From a virus: a DNA stretch of 64,000 nt. The stretch is from positions 1 through 64,000 of IMG/VR virus record IMGVR_UViG_3300021087_000654; one strand, written 5' to 3'. A program made the translations under genes and the position numbers. Shown piece after piece: positions 16,159-24,586 of this stretch; position 1 is the stretch's first letter; each line of letters opens with the position of its first letter. The notes below the pieces were generated by a model that saw only the letters and a program-made list of their open reading frames with translations, searched no databases and had not been told where the DNA came from.

Positions 16159-18219
16159 ATGATTTCTATCGCATTTTTAGATATAATTGGTCTTCCCTAT
16201 GATGGAGACACTTTAAAGAAACGTGGCCTCGGAGGTTCCGAGTCTGCGACTATCTTAATGGCTAGAGAACTAGCCAAATTCGGTTTCAAAGTTACTATAT
16301 TTAATAACTGTTTAAGTGATCCTAATCTTGCAAAAGAAGGTACTTATGATGGTGTACAATATTTAGATAATTCAATTTTAGACTATAAAAGTGATTTTAG
16401 ATTTGATGTTGTTATATCTTTAAGAACAATCGTTCCATTTATACCAAGTACTTTATACAACCAATTCAAACAATTCAATCCTAGAAGGTATTCTGCAATA
16501 GCTCAAAATGCAAAATGGAAAGCAATGTGGATGCATGATACATTTGCAACCGGAGATCACTTATTAGAAAGCTTACTTGTAAACGGACATATAGATGAGA
16601 TATTTACTTTGTCTGATTTCCATTCAACTTATGTTTTAAATTGTGACCATGGTAAAAGAAGAAACATGGAAGTATTAAAACATAAATTTTTTCAAACTAG
16701 AAATGGAATAGTAATGCATAGAAATGATGTTGATATAAGAAGAAAGGATCCTAACTTATACGTTTTCAATGCAGCTTACACAAAAGGTATGCACCCTTTA
16801 GTTGTGTCTATATGGCCAAGAATAAAAGATAAAATACCTGAAGCTAGATTAATATGTATTGGTGGTTTTTATACATTTAAGGGTGGACAAATGGATGCTC
16901 AAGGAAAAGAATGGACTATGTTGAAAGACAATCCTCGTCATAAAAATTTAGGTGTAACATTTACAGGCGTTATTAGACAAGATGAAATAGCAGATATATT
17001 GGCCAGAGCAAGTTATAAATTATTTCCAGGACAATTTCCTGAAACATTTGGTATATCATCTTTAGAGGCAATAGCATATAATACACCTATCATTGGTACA
17101 CGTTTTGGTGCTTTAGAAGAAACAGCAGTTAGTGAAGCTTGTTATATGATAGACTATGCAATTGAACCAAACTCATTATTTACTTGGATTAAAAAAGGTG
17201 ACCAAGTCACAAAATTTGTTAATACTGTAATGATGGCACATCATAATAGATATTTACACCAACAAAAACAATATGCTTGTAATCAAATTAAAGGTTGTGT
17301 TGGTTGGGATACGGTTGCCTTACAATGGAAACAACATTTATATAAAAAATTAGGCCATTACTTATCAAAAGAAGATTATAGAAAAGTAAGTCACATTAAT
17401 TCTAGAGTCAGAAAAGTATTTGGAAGAAGATTTACAAATTTAGAAGAAAACTATTTACCAAGAAAACCAGAACAAAAGATAGTTATAATAACGCCTACTT
17501 ATAACTCTGATAAATATATTGATAGATGTATTAGGTCAGTTATTTCACAAGACTATGATAATTATGAAATGATTGTAATTGATGACGCTTCTACGGATAA
17601 TACGTATGACGTTGCCCAAAAATATGAAAGTGATAAGATAAAAGTTATTAGAAATGAAGTTAATAAAGGAGCTGTTTGTAACCAAATAGAAACTATAAGA
17701 AGATATTGCCAGTTTGAAAAGAAGTACAATACTAGAAATGCCAAAGATGATATAGTAATGTTTTTAGATGGTGATGACTCTTTTATAAATGATAATCAAA
17801 TATTACAATATTATAATAACCTTTATGACGGCACTACAGAATTTTCATATGGATCATGTTGGTCAGAGGTAGATAAAATACCTTTAGTAGCACAAAATTA
17901 TCCAGAAGAAATTAAACAAAAAAGAGAATATAGAAAATATAAATTTAATTGGAATATGCCATACACCCATTTAAGAACATTTAAAGCAGGTCTTTTAGAT
18001 GACGTAGATGATAGTAATTTCCAAGATGAAAATAAAAAATGGTATAAAGCTGGCGGTGATGGTTCTATATTTTATACTCTAATTGAGAAAGCTGATCCCG
18101 CTAAAATTAAAGTTGTATCAGATATAGTATATAATTATAATGATATAAATCCTCTTAATGATTATAAAATTAACAGTGAGGTACAAACAAAAAATGCAAA
18201 TAGGATAATTAGACAATGA
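16159..18219 (+). CDS. Bifunctional glycosyltransferase, GT4-like plus GT2-like
   Basis: A 686-residue fusion of two glycosyltransferase types. The N-terminal part (about 1-400) is GT-B/GT4-like: LGGSESATILMARELA at the acceptor end and FPGQFPETFGISSLEAIAYNTP (about 288-309), the family's donor-sugar ExxxxxxxE region. The C-terminal part (about 440-686) is GT-A/GT2-like: VIITPTYNSDKYIDRCIRSVI, VIDDASTDNT and a metal-binding DGDD (about 535). It probably builds a two-sugar unit on a glycan or protein in the cytoplasm. It is driven by the bidirectional late promoter and its stop overlaps the next gene by 4 bases (ATGA). The acceptor is unknown. Confidence 0.88.
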   Translation: MISIAFLDIIGLPYDGDTLKKRGLGGSESATILMARELAKFGFKVTIFNNCLSDPNLAKEGTYDGVQYLDNSILDYKSDFRFDVVISLRTIVPFIPSTLYNQFKQFNPRRYSAIAQNAKWKAMWMHDTFATGDHLLESLLVNGHIDEIFTLSDFHSTYVLNCDHGKRRNMEVLKHKFFQTRNGIVMHRNDVDIRRKDPNLYVFNAAYTKGMHPLVVSIWPRIKDKIPEARLICIGGFYTFKGGQMDAQGKEWTMLKDNPRHKNLGVTFTGVIRQDEIADILARASYKLFPGQFPETFGISSLEAIAYNTPIIGTRFGALEETAVSEACYMIDYAIEPNSLFTWIKKGDQVTKFVNTVMMAHHNRYLHQQKQYACNQIKGCVGWDTVALQWKQHLYKKLGHYLSKEDYRKVSHINSRVRKVFGRRFTNLEENYLPRKPEQKIVIITPTYNSDKYIDRCIRSVISQDYDNYEMIVIDDASTDNTYDVAQKYESDKIKVIRNEVNKGAVCNQIETIRRYCQFEKKYNTRNAKDDIVMFLDGDDSFINDNQILQYYNNLYDGTTEFSYGSCWSEVDKIPLVAQNYPEEIKQKREYRKYKFNWNMPYTHLRTFKAGLLDDVDDSNFQDENKKWYKAGGDGSIFYTLIEKADPAKIKVVSDIVYNYNDINPLNDYKINSEVQTKNANRIIRQ

Positions 18220-19640
18220 AAAAGATATTAATAGCCATACCAACAAACAAGTACATAGAACCATCAACATACAAAGCAATATATGATCTTATTATTCCAC
18301 AAGGATATAAAGTTGAATTTCAATTTTTCTTTGGATATCAAATAGACCAAATAAGAAATCTAATAGCACATTGGGGAGAACATTATGATTATTTGTTTTC
18401 TGTAGACAGTGATATATCTTTTGAAAAAGATACGTTAGTTAAATTATTAAAACATGATAAAGATATTGTTTCAGGTCTTTATATTCAAAGAATACCAGGA
18501 ACTCACTCTTTAGAAGTTTATGAGGCTAAAGAAAATGGTGGCTCTAAACGTATTCCTTGGGAAAGAATTAAAAATCTTCCTTTGGTAGAGATAGTAGCCT
18601 GTGGTATGGGCTGTGCTCTAATTAAAGGTCATGTATTAAGAAAAGTTGGTTATCCTTATTTCACATATCATTCTGCATTAGATCATAAGAATACAGTATC
18701 CGAAGATGTTGATTTCTGTAGAAAGGTAAGAAATAATGGTTTCAAAATTTTTGCTGATACTACAATACGTTGTGAACACACAGGAGCAAGTACATATAAA
18801 GTAGGAGAAGTCCAAAGCAACAAACCATTGATTGAGGAAGAGGTACGAGCACCTATTCAGGTAGGAGCTCCAAAAGCTACAGCTGTACCTGCACCTATAC
18901 AAAAAACAAATTTACAAAAAACTGCCAATCTTTCCAAGGCAAAAACTAGATATGATGATAGTACATCTAAAAAAGTAAAAAGAACTTATCCAGGTATTGA
19001 TCCTAAAACTGGTAAATATGCATTAGAAGTAAATGAAGGAGAGAAATTTACAGGCGATAGTGTAGAGTATACTTCATTAGCAGAAGCAGTACAAAGTTTA
19101 AAAAATCCTATTGGTGCTAGTGTAGAACTTGGCGTTAGATTAGGATTAGGTAGTAAAACTATTATAGACGCATATAGAAATTTTCATCCTAACATTAGAT
19201 TAAATCATTTAGGTATAGACCCATATGGCGATATTGACTATGCAGCTTCTGATAGTGTATTGGCAAGAAAGTTTAACTATGATAACTTAATGAAAAAGAC
19301 AACATTAATAAACTTTGCTGAAGAATATCCAGAATTTCATCTAGTTAATTTTGAAGATACAGAATTTTTTAATAGATTTAGTGATGGTTATCCTGTTTAT
19401 GAAGAAAAGAAACATATGATAACTCATTATGAACTTGTACACTTTGACGGTCCACATGATACTAGAAGTGTTATGAGAGAAGCCGTTTTCTTCAATCAAA
19501 AAAAAGCAGATCAAACATTTTGGATATTTGATGATATTTCAGGTTTAAGATGGAGTGTTTTAGATGGCTTTATGGGAAAAGCAGGATTTAAACTTGTTAA
19601 AAAAGGATTGAATAAAGCTGTATACGAATATAATATTTAA
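18216..19640 (+). CDS. GT-A glycosyltransferase-like / methyltransferase-like fusion
   Basis: A 474-residue two-domain protein. The N-terminal 200 residues are a GT-A fold: MKKILIAIPTNKYI, the DxD-type metal site VDSDIS (63-68), GMGCALIKGHV and SEDVDFCRKVRNNGFKI. A Pro/Ala/Lys-rich linker follows (about 205-255). The C-terminal part (about 285-474) looks like a class I methyltransferase or related Rossmann domain: ASVELGVRLGLGSKTIIDAY, GIDPYGD, and VHFDGPHDTRSVMRE, similar to small-molecule methyltransferases. It is coupled by ATGA overlap to the preceding fusion, and its end overlaps the convergent gene by 4 bases. It may add and methylate a sugar; the substrate is unknown. Confidence 0.78.
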   Translation: MKKILIAIPTNKYIEPSTYKAIYDLIIPQGYKVEFQFFFGYQIDQIRNLIAHWGEHYDYLFSVDSDISFEKDTLVKLLKHDKDIVSGLYIQRIPGTHSLEVYEAKENGGSKRIPWERIKNLPLVEIVACGMGCALIKGHVLRKVGYPYFTYHSALDHKNTVSEDVDFCRKVRNNGFKIFADTTIRCEHTGASTYKVGEVQSNKPLIEEEVRAPIQVGAPKATAVPAPIQKTNLQKTANLSKAKTRYDDSTSKKVKRTYPGIDPKTGKYALEVNEGEKFTGDSVEYTSLAEAVQSLKNPIGASVELGVRLGLGSKTIIDAYRNFHPNIRLNHLGIDPYGDIDYAASDSVLARKFNYDNLMKKTTLINFAEEYPEFHLVNFEDTEFFNRFSDGYPVYEEKKHMITHYELVHFDGPHDTRSVMREAVFFNQKKADQTFWIFDDISGLRWSVLDGFMGKAGFKLVKKGLNKAVYEYNI

Positions 19641-19978
19641 AAAGCTTTTACTACAGACGGAGTCACAACAGCAATACCCTCTAATAAACGAGTAACCGTA
19701 CTATCAGCGTGAGTAGCGACAACGTCAAATACCCAACGGCCTGGTGATAATGCTTTTGTTTGATCGGCAGTTAAACTTACAGTTACCACACCTTCTGTTG
19801 GATTATCAACAGTACATGAAAATACTGTCCTAGGATACGTAGTTGCATATCCCTTAGCCAACTTACCCACCATTGTAAAACCAGTAAGATCGTAATCTGT
19901 ACCGTCAGCATTAGTGACTTCTAGGTCGTAAGTAAAATTAGAGCCTTGATCTATTGTTAAATTTGCTATTCCTGCCAT
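19637..19978 (-). CDS. Small virion protein, Ig-like/BppU-N-like
   Basis: A 113-residue beta-rich protein: NLTIDQGSNFTYDLEVTNADGTDYDLTGFTMVGKL and RWVFDVVATHADSTVTRLLEGIAVV. This layout resembles N-terminal domains of phage baseplate-upper or Ig-like structural proteins, common in marine T4-like phages. It is a lone minus-strand structural gene wedged into the accessory island. Its late box (19984-19991) ends exactly 5 bases before the ATG and no Shine-Dalgarno is visible, so a leaderless late message is predicted. It converges with, and overlaps by 4 bases, the glycosyltransferase gene. Confidence 0.7.
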   Translation of the reverse strand: MAGIANLTIDQGSNFTYDLEVTNADGTDYDLTGFTMVGKLAKGYATTYPRTVFSCTVDNPTEGVVTVSLTADQTKALSPGRWVFDVVATHADSTVTRLLEGIAVVTPSVVKAF

Positions 19979-19983
19979 ATCAC

Positions 19984-19991
19984 TATTTATA
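19984..19991 (-). promoter_or_regulatory. T4-type late promoter box, leaderless geometry
   Basis: Perfect minus-strand TATAAATA followed by exactly 5 bases (GTGAT) and then ATG. T4 spacing puts +1 at the A of the ATG. Confidence 0.65.
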
Positions 19992-20002
19992 ATGGAAATT
20001 TG

Positions 20003-21355
20003 TTAAGATTGTATGTGTAATTCGTTTTTCTTTTTAGGGTGTTCAAATCCAATTGATCTTCTATCTTCATTAAGTTTATCAGATTTATATCTTTCAATTT
20101 TTTCAAGACAGTGTTCTTGGAATTGGTAACCTAGTTCAACTCCTAATTCATATAGTCTTATAAATCTTTCAAATCTTATATCAAAATCAGAGTTTTTATT
20201 CTTCCATTTAAAACCAAACTCACTATCAAATAACTCTCTATGTTCAAAATCTAATGGAGTATTTTTAAAAGTCATCATCACGTGGTGAGATATACTTATT
20301 AAATGTGAATACTTTTTATAATCTCTCAAAAGTTGTAGAGTATCTTCAAACATTTTTTCCGTTTCCGTAGGATATCCGACAATAAGTAAAAACTTCATAG
20401 TAATATTCCGTTTTCCGAGGTTGTCAACAAAGTATTTTATATCTTCGTTTGTAAATTTCTTTCTCATATGATTTCTAACTTCTTCATTACCTGACTCTAA
20501 ACCCATTTCTAAACCATTGCAACCAGAATTTTTTAAATTATCAAAGTCTTCTTGTGAGAAAGTCTTTTGATCTCTTACAATAAACTGTGCCTCCCATTTA
20601 ATCTTTTTAGGTCTGCTAGATAACTCTCTACATAAATCTCTAAAATGTTTCATAGAGCCGTTAATTAATGAATCTGAAAAGTGTATTTTATTTGTACCTG
20701 TTTGTTCAGAAACATGGTGCATTTCATCAGCGATTTTCTTACCTGTCTTCCATCTAAATTTAGGCCATATACTTGCAACATCACAAAAGGTACAGTTACG
20801 AACACAACCTCTTGATCCTGATATTACAAATTTCCTATAATTTTGATGTTGTATTACGTCTGAATAATCTGGTGGTGGTAAGTCTTCTATGTTTTCAATT
20901 TGTACTGGTTTTTTTCCGTTGATACCAGGATAATCAAAGTTGCCATTTAAAAATTCTCGTAAGGCATACTCTCCTTCTCCTGTTATATAATATTTTGTAG
21001 GCCAATCTATATCAACTCCTGATCCACCATAAAATGTATTTTCAAATCTTTTACCTAGATTTAAACCATCTTCTTTTTGCATAAAAGAAAATACTGATAT
21101 GCCTAACCATCTAAAATTGTATTTGTTTATTTCTTTTTGAATGTTGTCTAGTGTATCATACATATGACCATCAACAACTTTAATTTTAAATCCTAATGGT
21201 TCTAGATACCCTTTTAAAAAAGATGGACCAGGTGCCGGTTTAGATTTATCCATTCCTGGTAGTGACGTTATAACAGCGTCATATAATATATTTTCTTTAA
21301 TCACTTCTCCTGCTCTAGGCCATCTTTCTTCAGCCGTAGGAAATCTATCAGTCAC
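20003..21355 (-). CDS. B12-binding-like radical SAM protein
   Basis: About 450 residues. The N-terminal third is a cobalamin-binding-like Rossmann domain (YDAVITSLPG; DGHMYD at about 62-67, close to DxHxxG but ending in Asp; GISVFSFM; ITGEGEYAL). The core radical SAM domain carries the CxxxCxxC cluster motif C184/C188/C191 (GCVRNCTFC), then NKIHFSDSLI and GLEMGLESGN, as in the class B methyltransferase/cyclase group. I chose the GTG at 21355 because GGAG lies 9 bases upstream; a TTG at 21370 is the alternative. It overlaps the upstream hydroxylase-like gene by 8 bases. The substrate is unknown; these enzymes often act on lipids, hopanoids, peptides or cofactors. Confidence 0.85.
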   Translation of the reverse strand: MTDRFPTAEERWPRAGEVIKENILYDAVITSLPGMDKSKPAPGPSFLKGYLEPLGFKIKVVDGHMYDTLDNIQKEINKYNFRWLGISVFSFMQKEDGLNLGKRFENTFYGGSGVDIDWPTKYYITGEGEYALREFLNGNFDYPGINGKKPVQIENIEDLPPPDYSDVIQHQNYRKFVISGSRGCVRNCTFCDVASIWPKFRWKTGKKIADEMHHVSEQTGTNKIHFSDSLINGSMKHFRDLCRELSSRPKKIKWEAQFIVRDQKTFSQEDFDNLKNSGCNGLEMGLESGNEEVRNHMRKKFTNEDIKYFVDNLGKRNITMKFLLIVGYPTETEKMFEDTLQLLRDYKKYSHLISISHHVMMTFKNTPLDFEHRELFDSEFGFKWKNKNSDFDIRFERFIRLYELGVELGYQFQEHCLEKIERYKSDKLNEDRRSIGFEHPKKKNELHIQS

Positions 21356-21809
21356 TTGGTAAAGCTCCAACTATATGTGTTCTTAAACAATCTTTAGAAC
21401 AATTTAATGCTGTATGAAATTTTGTTGTGTCAACAACATATGCCTCTCCTGTGGCTGGCAAATGTATTCTTTCATTATCAACTAATAAAAAACAATGTTC
21501 ATGTGTGTTTACTGGTATGTGTAATCTTTTTGTTAAGTCAGCATGCCAAAGATAACATGCTTTAGGTTTCATTTTCATTATCCTTGTTCGTAATAAATTA
21601 TGGTCATCCATGATAGCGTTGATATAAGGGAGATCAAATAGCGGAACATTATACAAATGTTCAGCATTATCTATTTCATATCCCTTACCAGCGCCTGCTT
21701 GGGGATCCATATCCTTGGAATCACCTTGTAAATATATTTGTTTACCATACTCTGGTAAACTTTCCACTTCTTTTTTAATTCTTTCTAAATCGTATTGATA
21801 AGTTTTCAT
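21348..21809 (-). CDS. Small 2OG-Fe(II) aspartyl/asparaginyl hydroxylase-like protein
   Basis: A 153-residue jelly-roll-type protein. The motif WHADLTKRLHIPV (about 104-116) offers an HxD iron pair and a conserved KRxHIP, followed by DTTKFHTALN with the distal histidine and LRTHIVG with a candidate 2-oxoglutarate-binding arginine. This resembles the Asp/Asn beta-hydroxylase family. A clear paralogue is at 39266-39715, with the same HxDxxKRxHIP and DTTKxHTAxN boxes. It lies between the YdcH-like gene (ATGA overlap) and the B12 radical SAM gene. The target could be a protein side chain or a small metabolite; neither is shown. Confidence 0.78.
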   Translation of the reverse strand: MKTYQYDLERIKKEVESLPEYGKQIYLQGDSKDMDPQAGAGKGYEIDNAEHLYNVPLFDLPYINAIMDDHNLLRTRIMKMKPKACYLWHADLTKRLHIPVNTHEHCFLLVDNERIHLPATGEAYVVDTTKFHTALNCSKDCLRTHIVGALPSD

Positions 21810-21964
21810 GCTTTACTTCTAACTAGTTTATCTTTGGCTGCTAGTTTCAATTTTTTTAAGGTTCTTATATCCGCCCAACTTTTTGGACCTCTTCTGATTT
21901 TTCGTTTCACTTCGGCTTCATTAACTTGTTTTTTTAATTCTTTATGTTTTTCTTTTATCGTCAT
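21806..21964 (-). CDS. Small YdcH/DUF465-like protein
   Basis: A 52-residue highly charged helical protein, MTIKEKHKELKKQV...LKKLKLAAKDKLVRSKA. The LKKLKLAAKDKL segment resembles the LKKxKLxLKDE ending of the small YdcH/DUF465 family, which is frequent in marine bacteria and their phages; function unknown. The start at 21964 has GGAGG 9 bases upstream inside an 18-base leader predicted from the late box at 21988-21995. The stop overlaps the next ATG (ATGA), coupling it to the hydroxylase-like gene. Confidence 0.7.
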   Translation of the reverse strand: MTIKEKHKELKKQVNEAEVKRKIRRGPKSWADIRTLKKLKLAAKDKLVRSKA

Positions 21965-21987
21965 TTGGCCTCCATTCTCTATACAAG

Positions 21988-21995
21988 TATTTATA
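21988..21995 (-). promoter_or_regulatory. T4-type late promoter box (leftward)
   Basis: Minus-strand TATAAATA driving the 21964-20003 operon, with an 18-base leader that includes GGAGG. It is back-to-back with the plus box at 22001-22008. Confidence 0.75.
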
Positions 21996-22000
21996 CGCCT

Positions 22001-22008
22001 TATAAATA
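22001..22008 (+). promoter_or_regulatory. T4-type late promoter box (rightward, main island operon)
   Basis: Plus-strand TATAAATA, predicting a start near 22014 and a leader of about 37 bases for the gene at 22051. It is the only perfect plus-strand late core seen at the head of the 22051-41932 gene train. Confidence 0.75.
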
Positions 22009-22050
22009 TGTCCAGGTTGCCAAAAATAGAAAAAAATGTTAATATAATAT

Positions 22051-22926
22051 ATGACCAGATTAAATATAATTGTCACAAGTAAACCTGGAGATGGACTATT
22101 ACACTATAGTTATGAACAATGTAGCTATTTAAAAAAACTAGGAATTGACGCAAGAGTTGTTGTAATACCACACCCAAAATATTCAGAAGAATCTTATATA
22201 ACTGCAATGTCAGAAAAGTATATAAATTATGAACCTATGTATTTTGATTATGAAGAAAAGGAAAAAGAAGTCAATTTAATTATGGGTAGAAGTATGTTAA
22301 CTCTAGCATATAGGAGTATTAAAGATTACGATAAAGATACACAATTAACTTTACGTTTATTATTTAAACTACCTCTTATATCTGTTTATTCAGAAAACCA
22401 CCCAAAAGATTATCCATTAGCATTAGAATTTTTTAAACCTAAAAAAGTAATTGACTTATGCGACCACGAAGTTTATACCAATGGTGTAGGTAGACAATTT
22501 GAAAAAATTATTAACTATAGTATATACAAACCTATAGTAAGAGATATTAAGTTTAGGAATTTATTTTTAGGCACAAATGAAAGTTATTATAAAGAAATAA
22601 AAAAATATATTATTAAATATGCAAATCATGGTATCTTGGCATACAAAGATAAGTATATTGATTATAATTTAAATCACGTATTTGTACCTGTAAAAAATTT
22701 ATTAGGTATGTTTGATACTTACGTTTATACTAAACATACTTTTGATCCGGCACCAAGATTAATGCAAGAGTGTCGTTTCTTTGGAATGAATTTTATATAT
22801 GCAAGGGATTGGAATATTAAAGACGGAGGACCTGTTTACTATAAAAGGCCTGCTAACTGTCTTACTGATCCTGTTAATAAACCAAATATAGAAGTAATTA
22901 TAAAGGCAATGAATGACATACTTTAA
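22051..22926 (+). CDS. Glycosyltransferase-like protein of unknown specificity
   Basis: A 291-residue protein. It has a GT-B-like appearance: an N-terminal nucleotide-type strand RLNIIVTSKPGDGLLHYSYEQCSYLKKLG, like the start of GT4 enzymes that bind an acceptor near a Gly-rich loop, and a C-terminal DPAPRLMQECRFFGMNFIYARDW, where an acidic residue and a following Gly/Asn-rich turn mimic the GT4 donor site. It lacks a clean catalytic signature, so I call it glycosyltransferase-like only. It is the first gene behind the plus late promoter and overlaps the next gene by 14 bases. Confidence 0.6.
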   Translation: MTRLNIIVTSKPGDGLLHYSYEQCSYLKKLGIDARVVVIPHPKYSEESYITAMSEKYINYEPMYFDYEEKEKEVNLIMGRSMLTLAYRSIKDYDKDTQLTLRLLFKLPLISVYSENHPKDYPLALEFFKPKKVIDLCDHEVYTNGVGRQFEKIINYSIYKPIVRDIKFRNLFLGTNESYYKEIKKYIIKYANHGILAYKDKYIDYNLNHVFVPVKNLLGMFDTYVYTKHTFDPAPRLMQECRFFGMNFIYARDWNIKDGGPVYYKRPANCLTDPVNKPNIEVIIKAMNDIL

Positions 22927-23578
22927 AACAAGATCATGGGTAAATGTGGATTCTTCTCATAGATGTCCTTTAGAATGTCCTAATTGTCAAAGACAAACAG
23001 CATTTACATTTAAAGGTAAAGTGGTTCATGGCCGAGATTTAAAAATGGATGAAATAGAAAAATTAGCAAAACATTTTAAGTCTTTTGTTTTCTGTGGACA
23101 GTTATCTGATCCAATACATCACCCTAAATTTCCTACAATATTAAATAGATTACATGAACTTGAAATACCGGAAGTTTTAGTACACAATGCCTCTACAGCA
23201 AAACCTATGGCATGGTACATTAAATCTTGGAAAGCAAATCCAAATGCTTTGTGGACTTTTGCGTGTGACGGTTTACCTAAAGATAGTCACAAGTATAGGA
23301 AAAATCAAAACGGAGAAAAAATGTTTGAAATAATGAAAGAGTCAATTAAACATTTAAATACAATACCAATATGGCAGTTTATAATATTTAATTATAATGA
23401 AAATGATATAGAAGAAGCTAAGATTATGGCTAATAGTAATGGAATAGATTTTCTGTTAACACAATCTTCCAGATGGAAAGATAGAGACGGAAAACCAGAC
23501 CCATTGTTACCAACAGGAAAATATAAACCAGTATTAAAAAATAAATTACCAGGCAGGAGATTATATGAAGAATATTAA
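22913..23578 (+). CDS. Radical SAM core protein, split pair copy 1
   Basis: A 221-residue radical SAM core. The cluster motif is C18/C22/C25 in SHRCPLECPNCQRQ. The usual GGEP segment is replaced by FCGQLSDPIHHPKF, and a strand with CDGLPKDSHKYRKNQ follows. At 221 residues it lacks the C-terminal SPASM or twitch region, which instead seems to be encoded by the next gene (23565-23948), overlapping it by 14 bases. An almost parallel pair follows at 23948-24957 and a third lies at 61093-62167. The reaction is unknown; split, coupled partners suggest an obligate two-subunit enzyme. Confidence 0.85.
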   Translation: MTYFKTRSWVNVDSSHRCPLECPNCQRQTAFTFKGKVVHGRDLKMDEIEKLAKHFKSFVFCGQLSDPIHHPKFPTILNRLHELEIPEVLVHNASTAKPMAWYIKSWKANPNALWTFACDGLPKDSHKYRKNQNGEKMFEIMKESIKHLNTIPIWQFIIFNYNENDIEEAKIMANSNGIDFLLTQSSRWKDRDGKPDPLLPTGKYKPVLKNKLPGRRLYEEY

Positions 23579-23948
23579 ATTAAGACCTCGCTGTCTTCCT
23601 AATCCAGATGATCCAAATCATGTAGAACAGCCTTTAGCAATAAACAATAGAGGTTATTTGTTACCTTGTTGTTGGTGTGATGAAAGAGTTGTGACTAATA
23701 GTGAAAAGTTTAAAAAAATATATGACGTAAGTAAACTTGAAAACTTTGATACAGTTGAACAATTAATGGATCAACCAGAATGGAAAGAATTTGAAAATGA
23801 TTTAATCAGAGCTAGAGACGTAGGAGATAATCTAGAAAAAATAAATGGTGTCTGTATTCATCACTGTAAAGAAAGAGAAGAAATAGATAAGATAAAAGTA
23901 GAAACAACATTTAGAGACGGAAAAGAACTAAAGAAAGAAACGAAATAG
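23565..23948 (+). CDS. SPASM-like Fe-S partner protein, split pair copy 1
   Basis: A 127-residue Cys-rich protein that looks like a detached SPASM/twitch domain: C10 in RPRCLPNPD, then NNRGYLLPCCWCD (C35, C36, C38), a helical EWKEFENDLIRAR, and CIHHCK (C97, C101). The N-R-G-Y-L-x-P-C-C box is the classic start of a SPASM auxiliary cluster site. It begins inside the radical SAM gene (14-base overlap) and ends at a TAGTG junction with the next pair. It probably supplies an auxiliary [4Fe-4S] cluster and substrate site to the 22913-23578 core. Confidence 0.8.
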   Translation: MKNIKLRPRCLPNPDDPNHVEQPLAINNRGYLLPCCWCDERVVTNSEKFKKIYDVSKLENFDTVEQLMDQPEWKEFENDLIRARDVGDNLEKINGVCIHHCKEREEIDKIKVETTFRDGKELKKETK

Positions 23949-24586
23949 TGGAAAGATATTTTAAAAAAAGACGTAGGTTAAATTTAGATGTGACCCATAG
24001 ATGTCCTCTTGAATGTCCTAACTGTCAAAGACAAACATCGTTTACCAATGATGGTTTGGTACCTCATGGACGTGATCTAACGTTAGATGAATTAGATATG
24101 ATAGCAAAACATTTTGTAGATATTGGTTTTTGTGGACAGTTATCGGATCCTGTACATCACCCTAAATTTAATGAAATAATGAAAATGCTTAAAGATGTGC
24201 CAGAGGTTTTTGTTCATAATGCAGCTACAGCTAAACCTATATCTTGGTATATTAAATCTTGGCAGGCAAATCCAAAAGCAGTTTGGATATTTGCTTGTGA
24301 TGGTCTTCCTAAAGACAGTCATAAATATAGGAAGAATCAAGATGGTATAAAAATGTTTGAGATAATGAAAGAGGCCAAAAAACACTTATTGAGTACACCA
24401 GTGTGGCAATATATTAGATTTAAATATAATGAAAACGATATTGAAACAGCAAAGAAAATGGCCGAAGATGAAGGATTAAGTTTTATACAAATAGAATCTT
24501 CAAGGTGGTTGGGTGATGATGATCCTTTTAAACCTACAAACTCATTAAAATCAAAGGCGGCTGTTTACAAAGGTACAACTAAATGA
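23948..24586 (+). CDS. Radical SAM core protein, split pair copy 2
   Basis: A 212-residue paralogue of the 22913-23578 protein, starting at a GTG that shares one base with the upstream TAG. The cluster motif is C19/C23/C26 in THRCPLECPNCQRQ, with the same FCGQLSDPVHHPKF and CDGLPKDSHKYRKNQ boxes. Identity to copy 1 is high across the whole length, so this and the next gene look like a tandem duplication of a two-gene unit. Its stop overlaps the partner start (ATGA). The second copy may have a different substrate or form a hetero-assembly with copy 1. Confidence 0.85.
   Translation: MERYFKKRRRLNLDVTHRCPLECPNCQRQTSFTNDGLVPHGRDLTLDELDMIAKHFVDIGFCGQLSDPVHHPKFNEIMKMLKDVPEVFVHNAATAKPISWYIKSWQANPKAVWIFACDGLPKDSHKYRKNQDGIKMFEIMKEAKKHLLSTPVWQYIRFKYNENDIETAKKMAEDEGLSFIQIESSRWLGDDDPFKPTNSLKSKAAVYKGTTK

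Noticed and set aside
21795-22082. Plus-strand hydrophobic 95-codon frame
   Set aside because: Antisense to the small YdcH-like gene (21806-21964) and spans both late promoters.
22913-23948. Frameshift error splitting a single radical SAM/SPASM gene
   Set aside because: The same split with overlapping start and stop occurs independently in three copies, so a sequencing error is unlikely.
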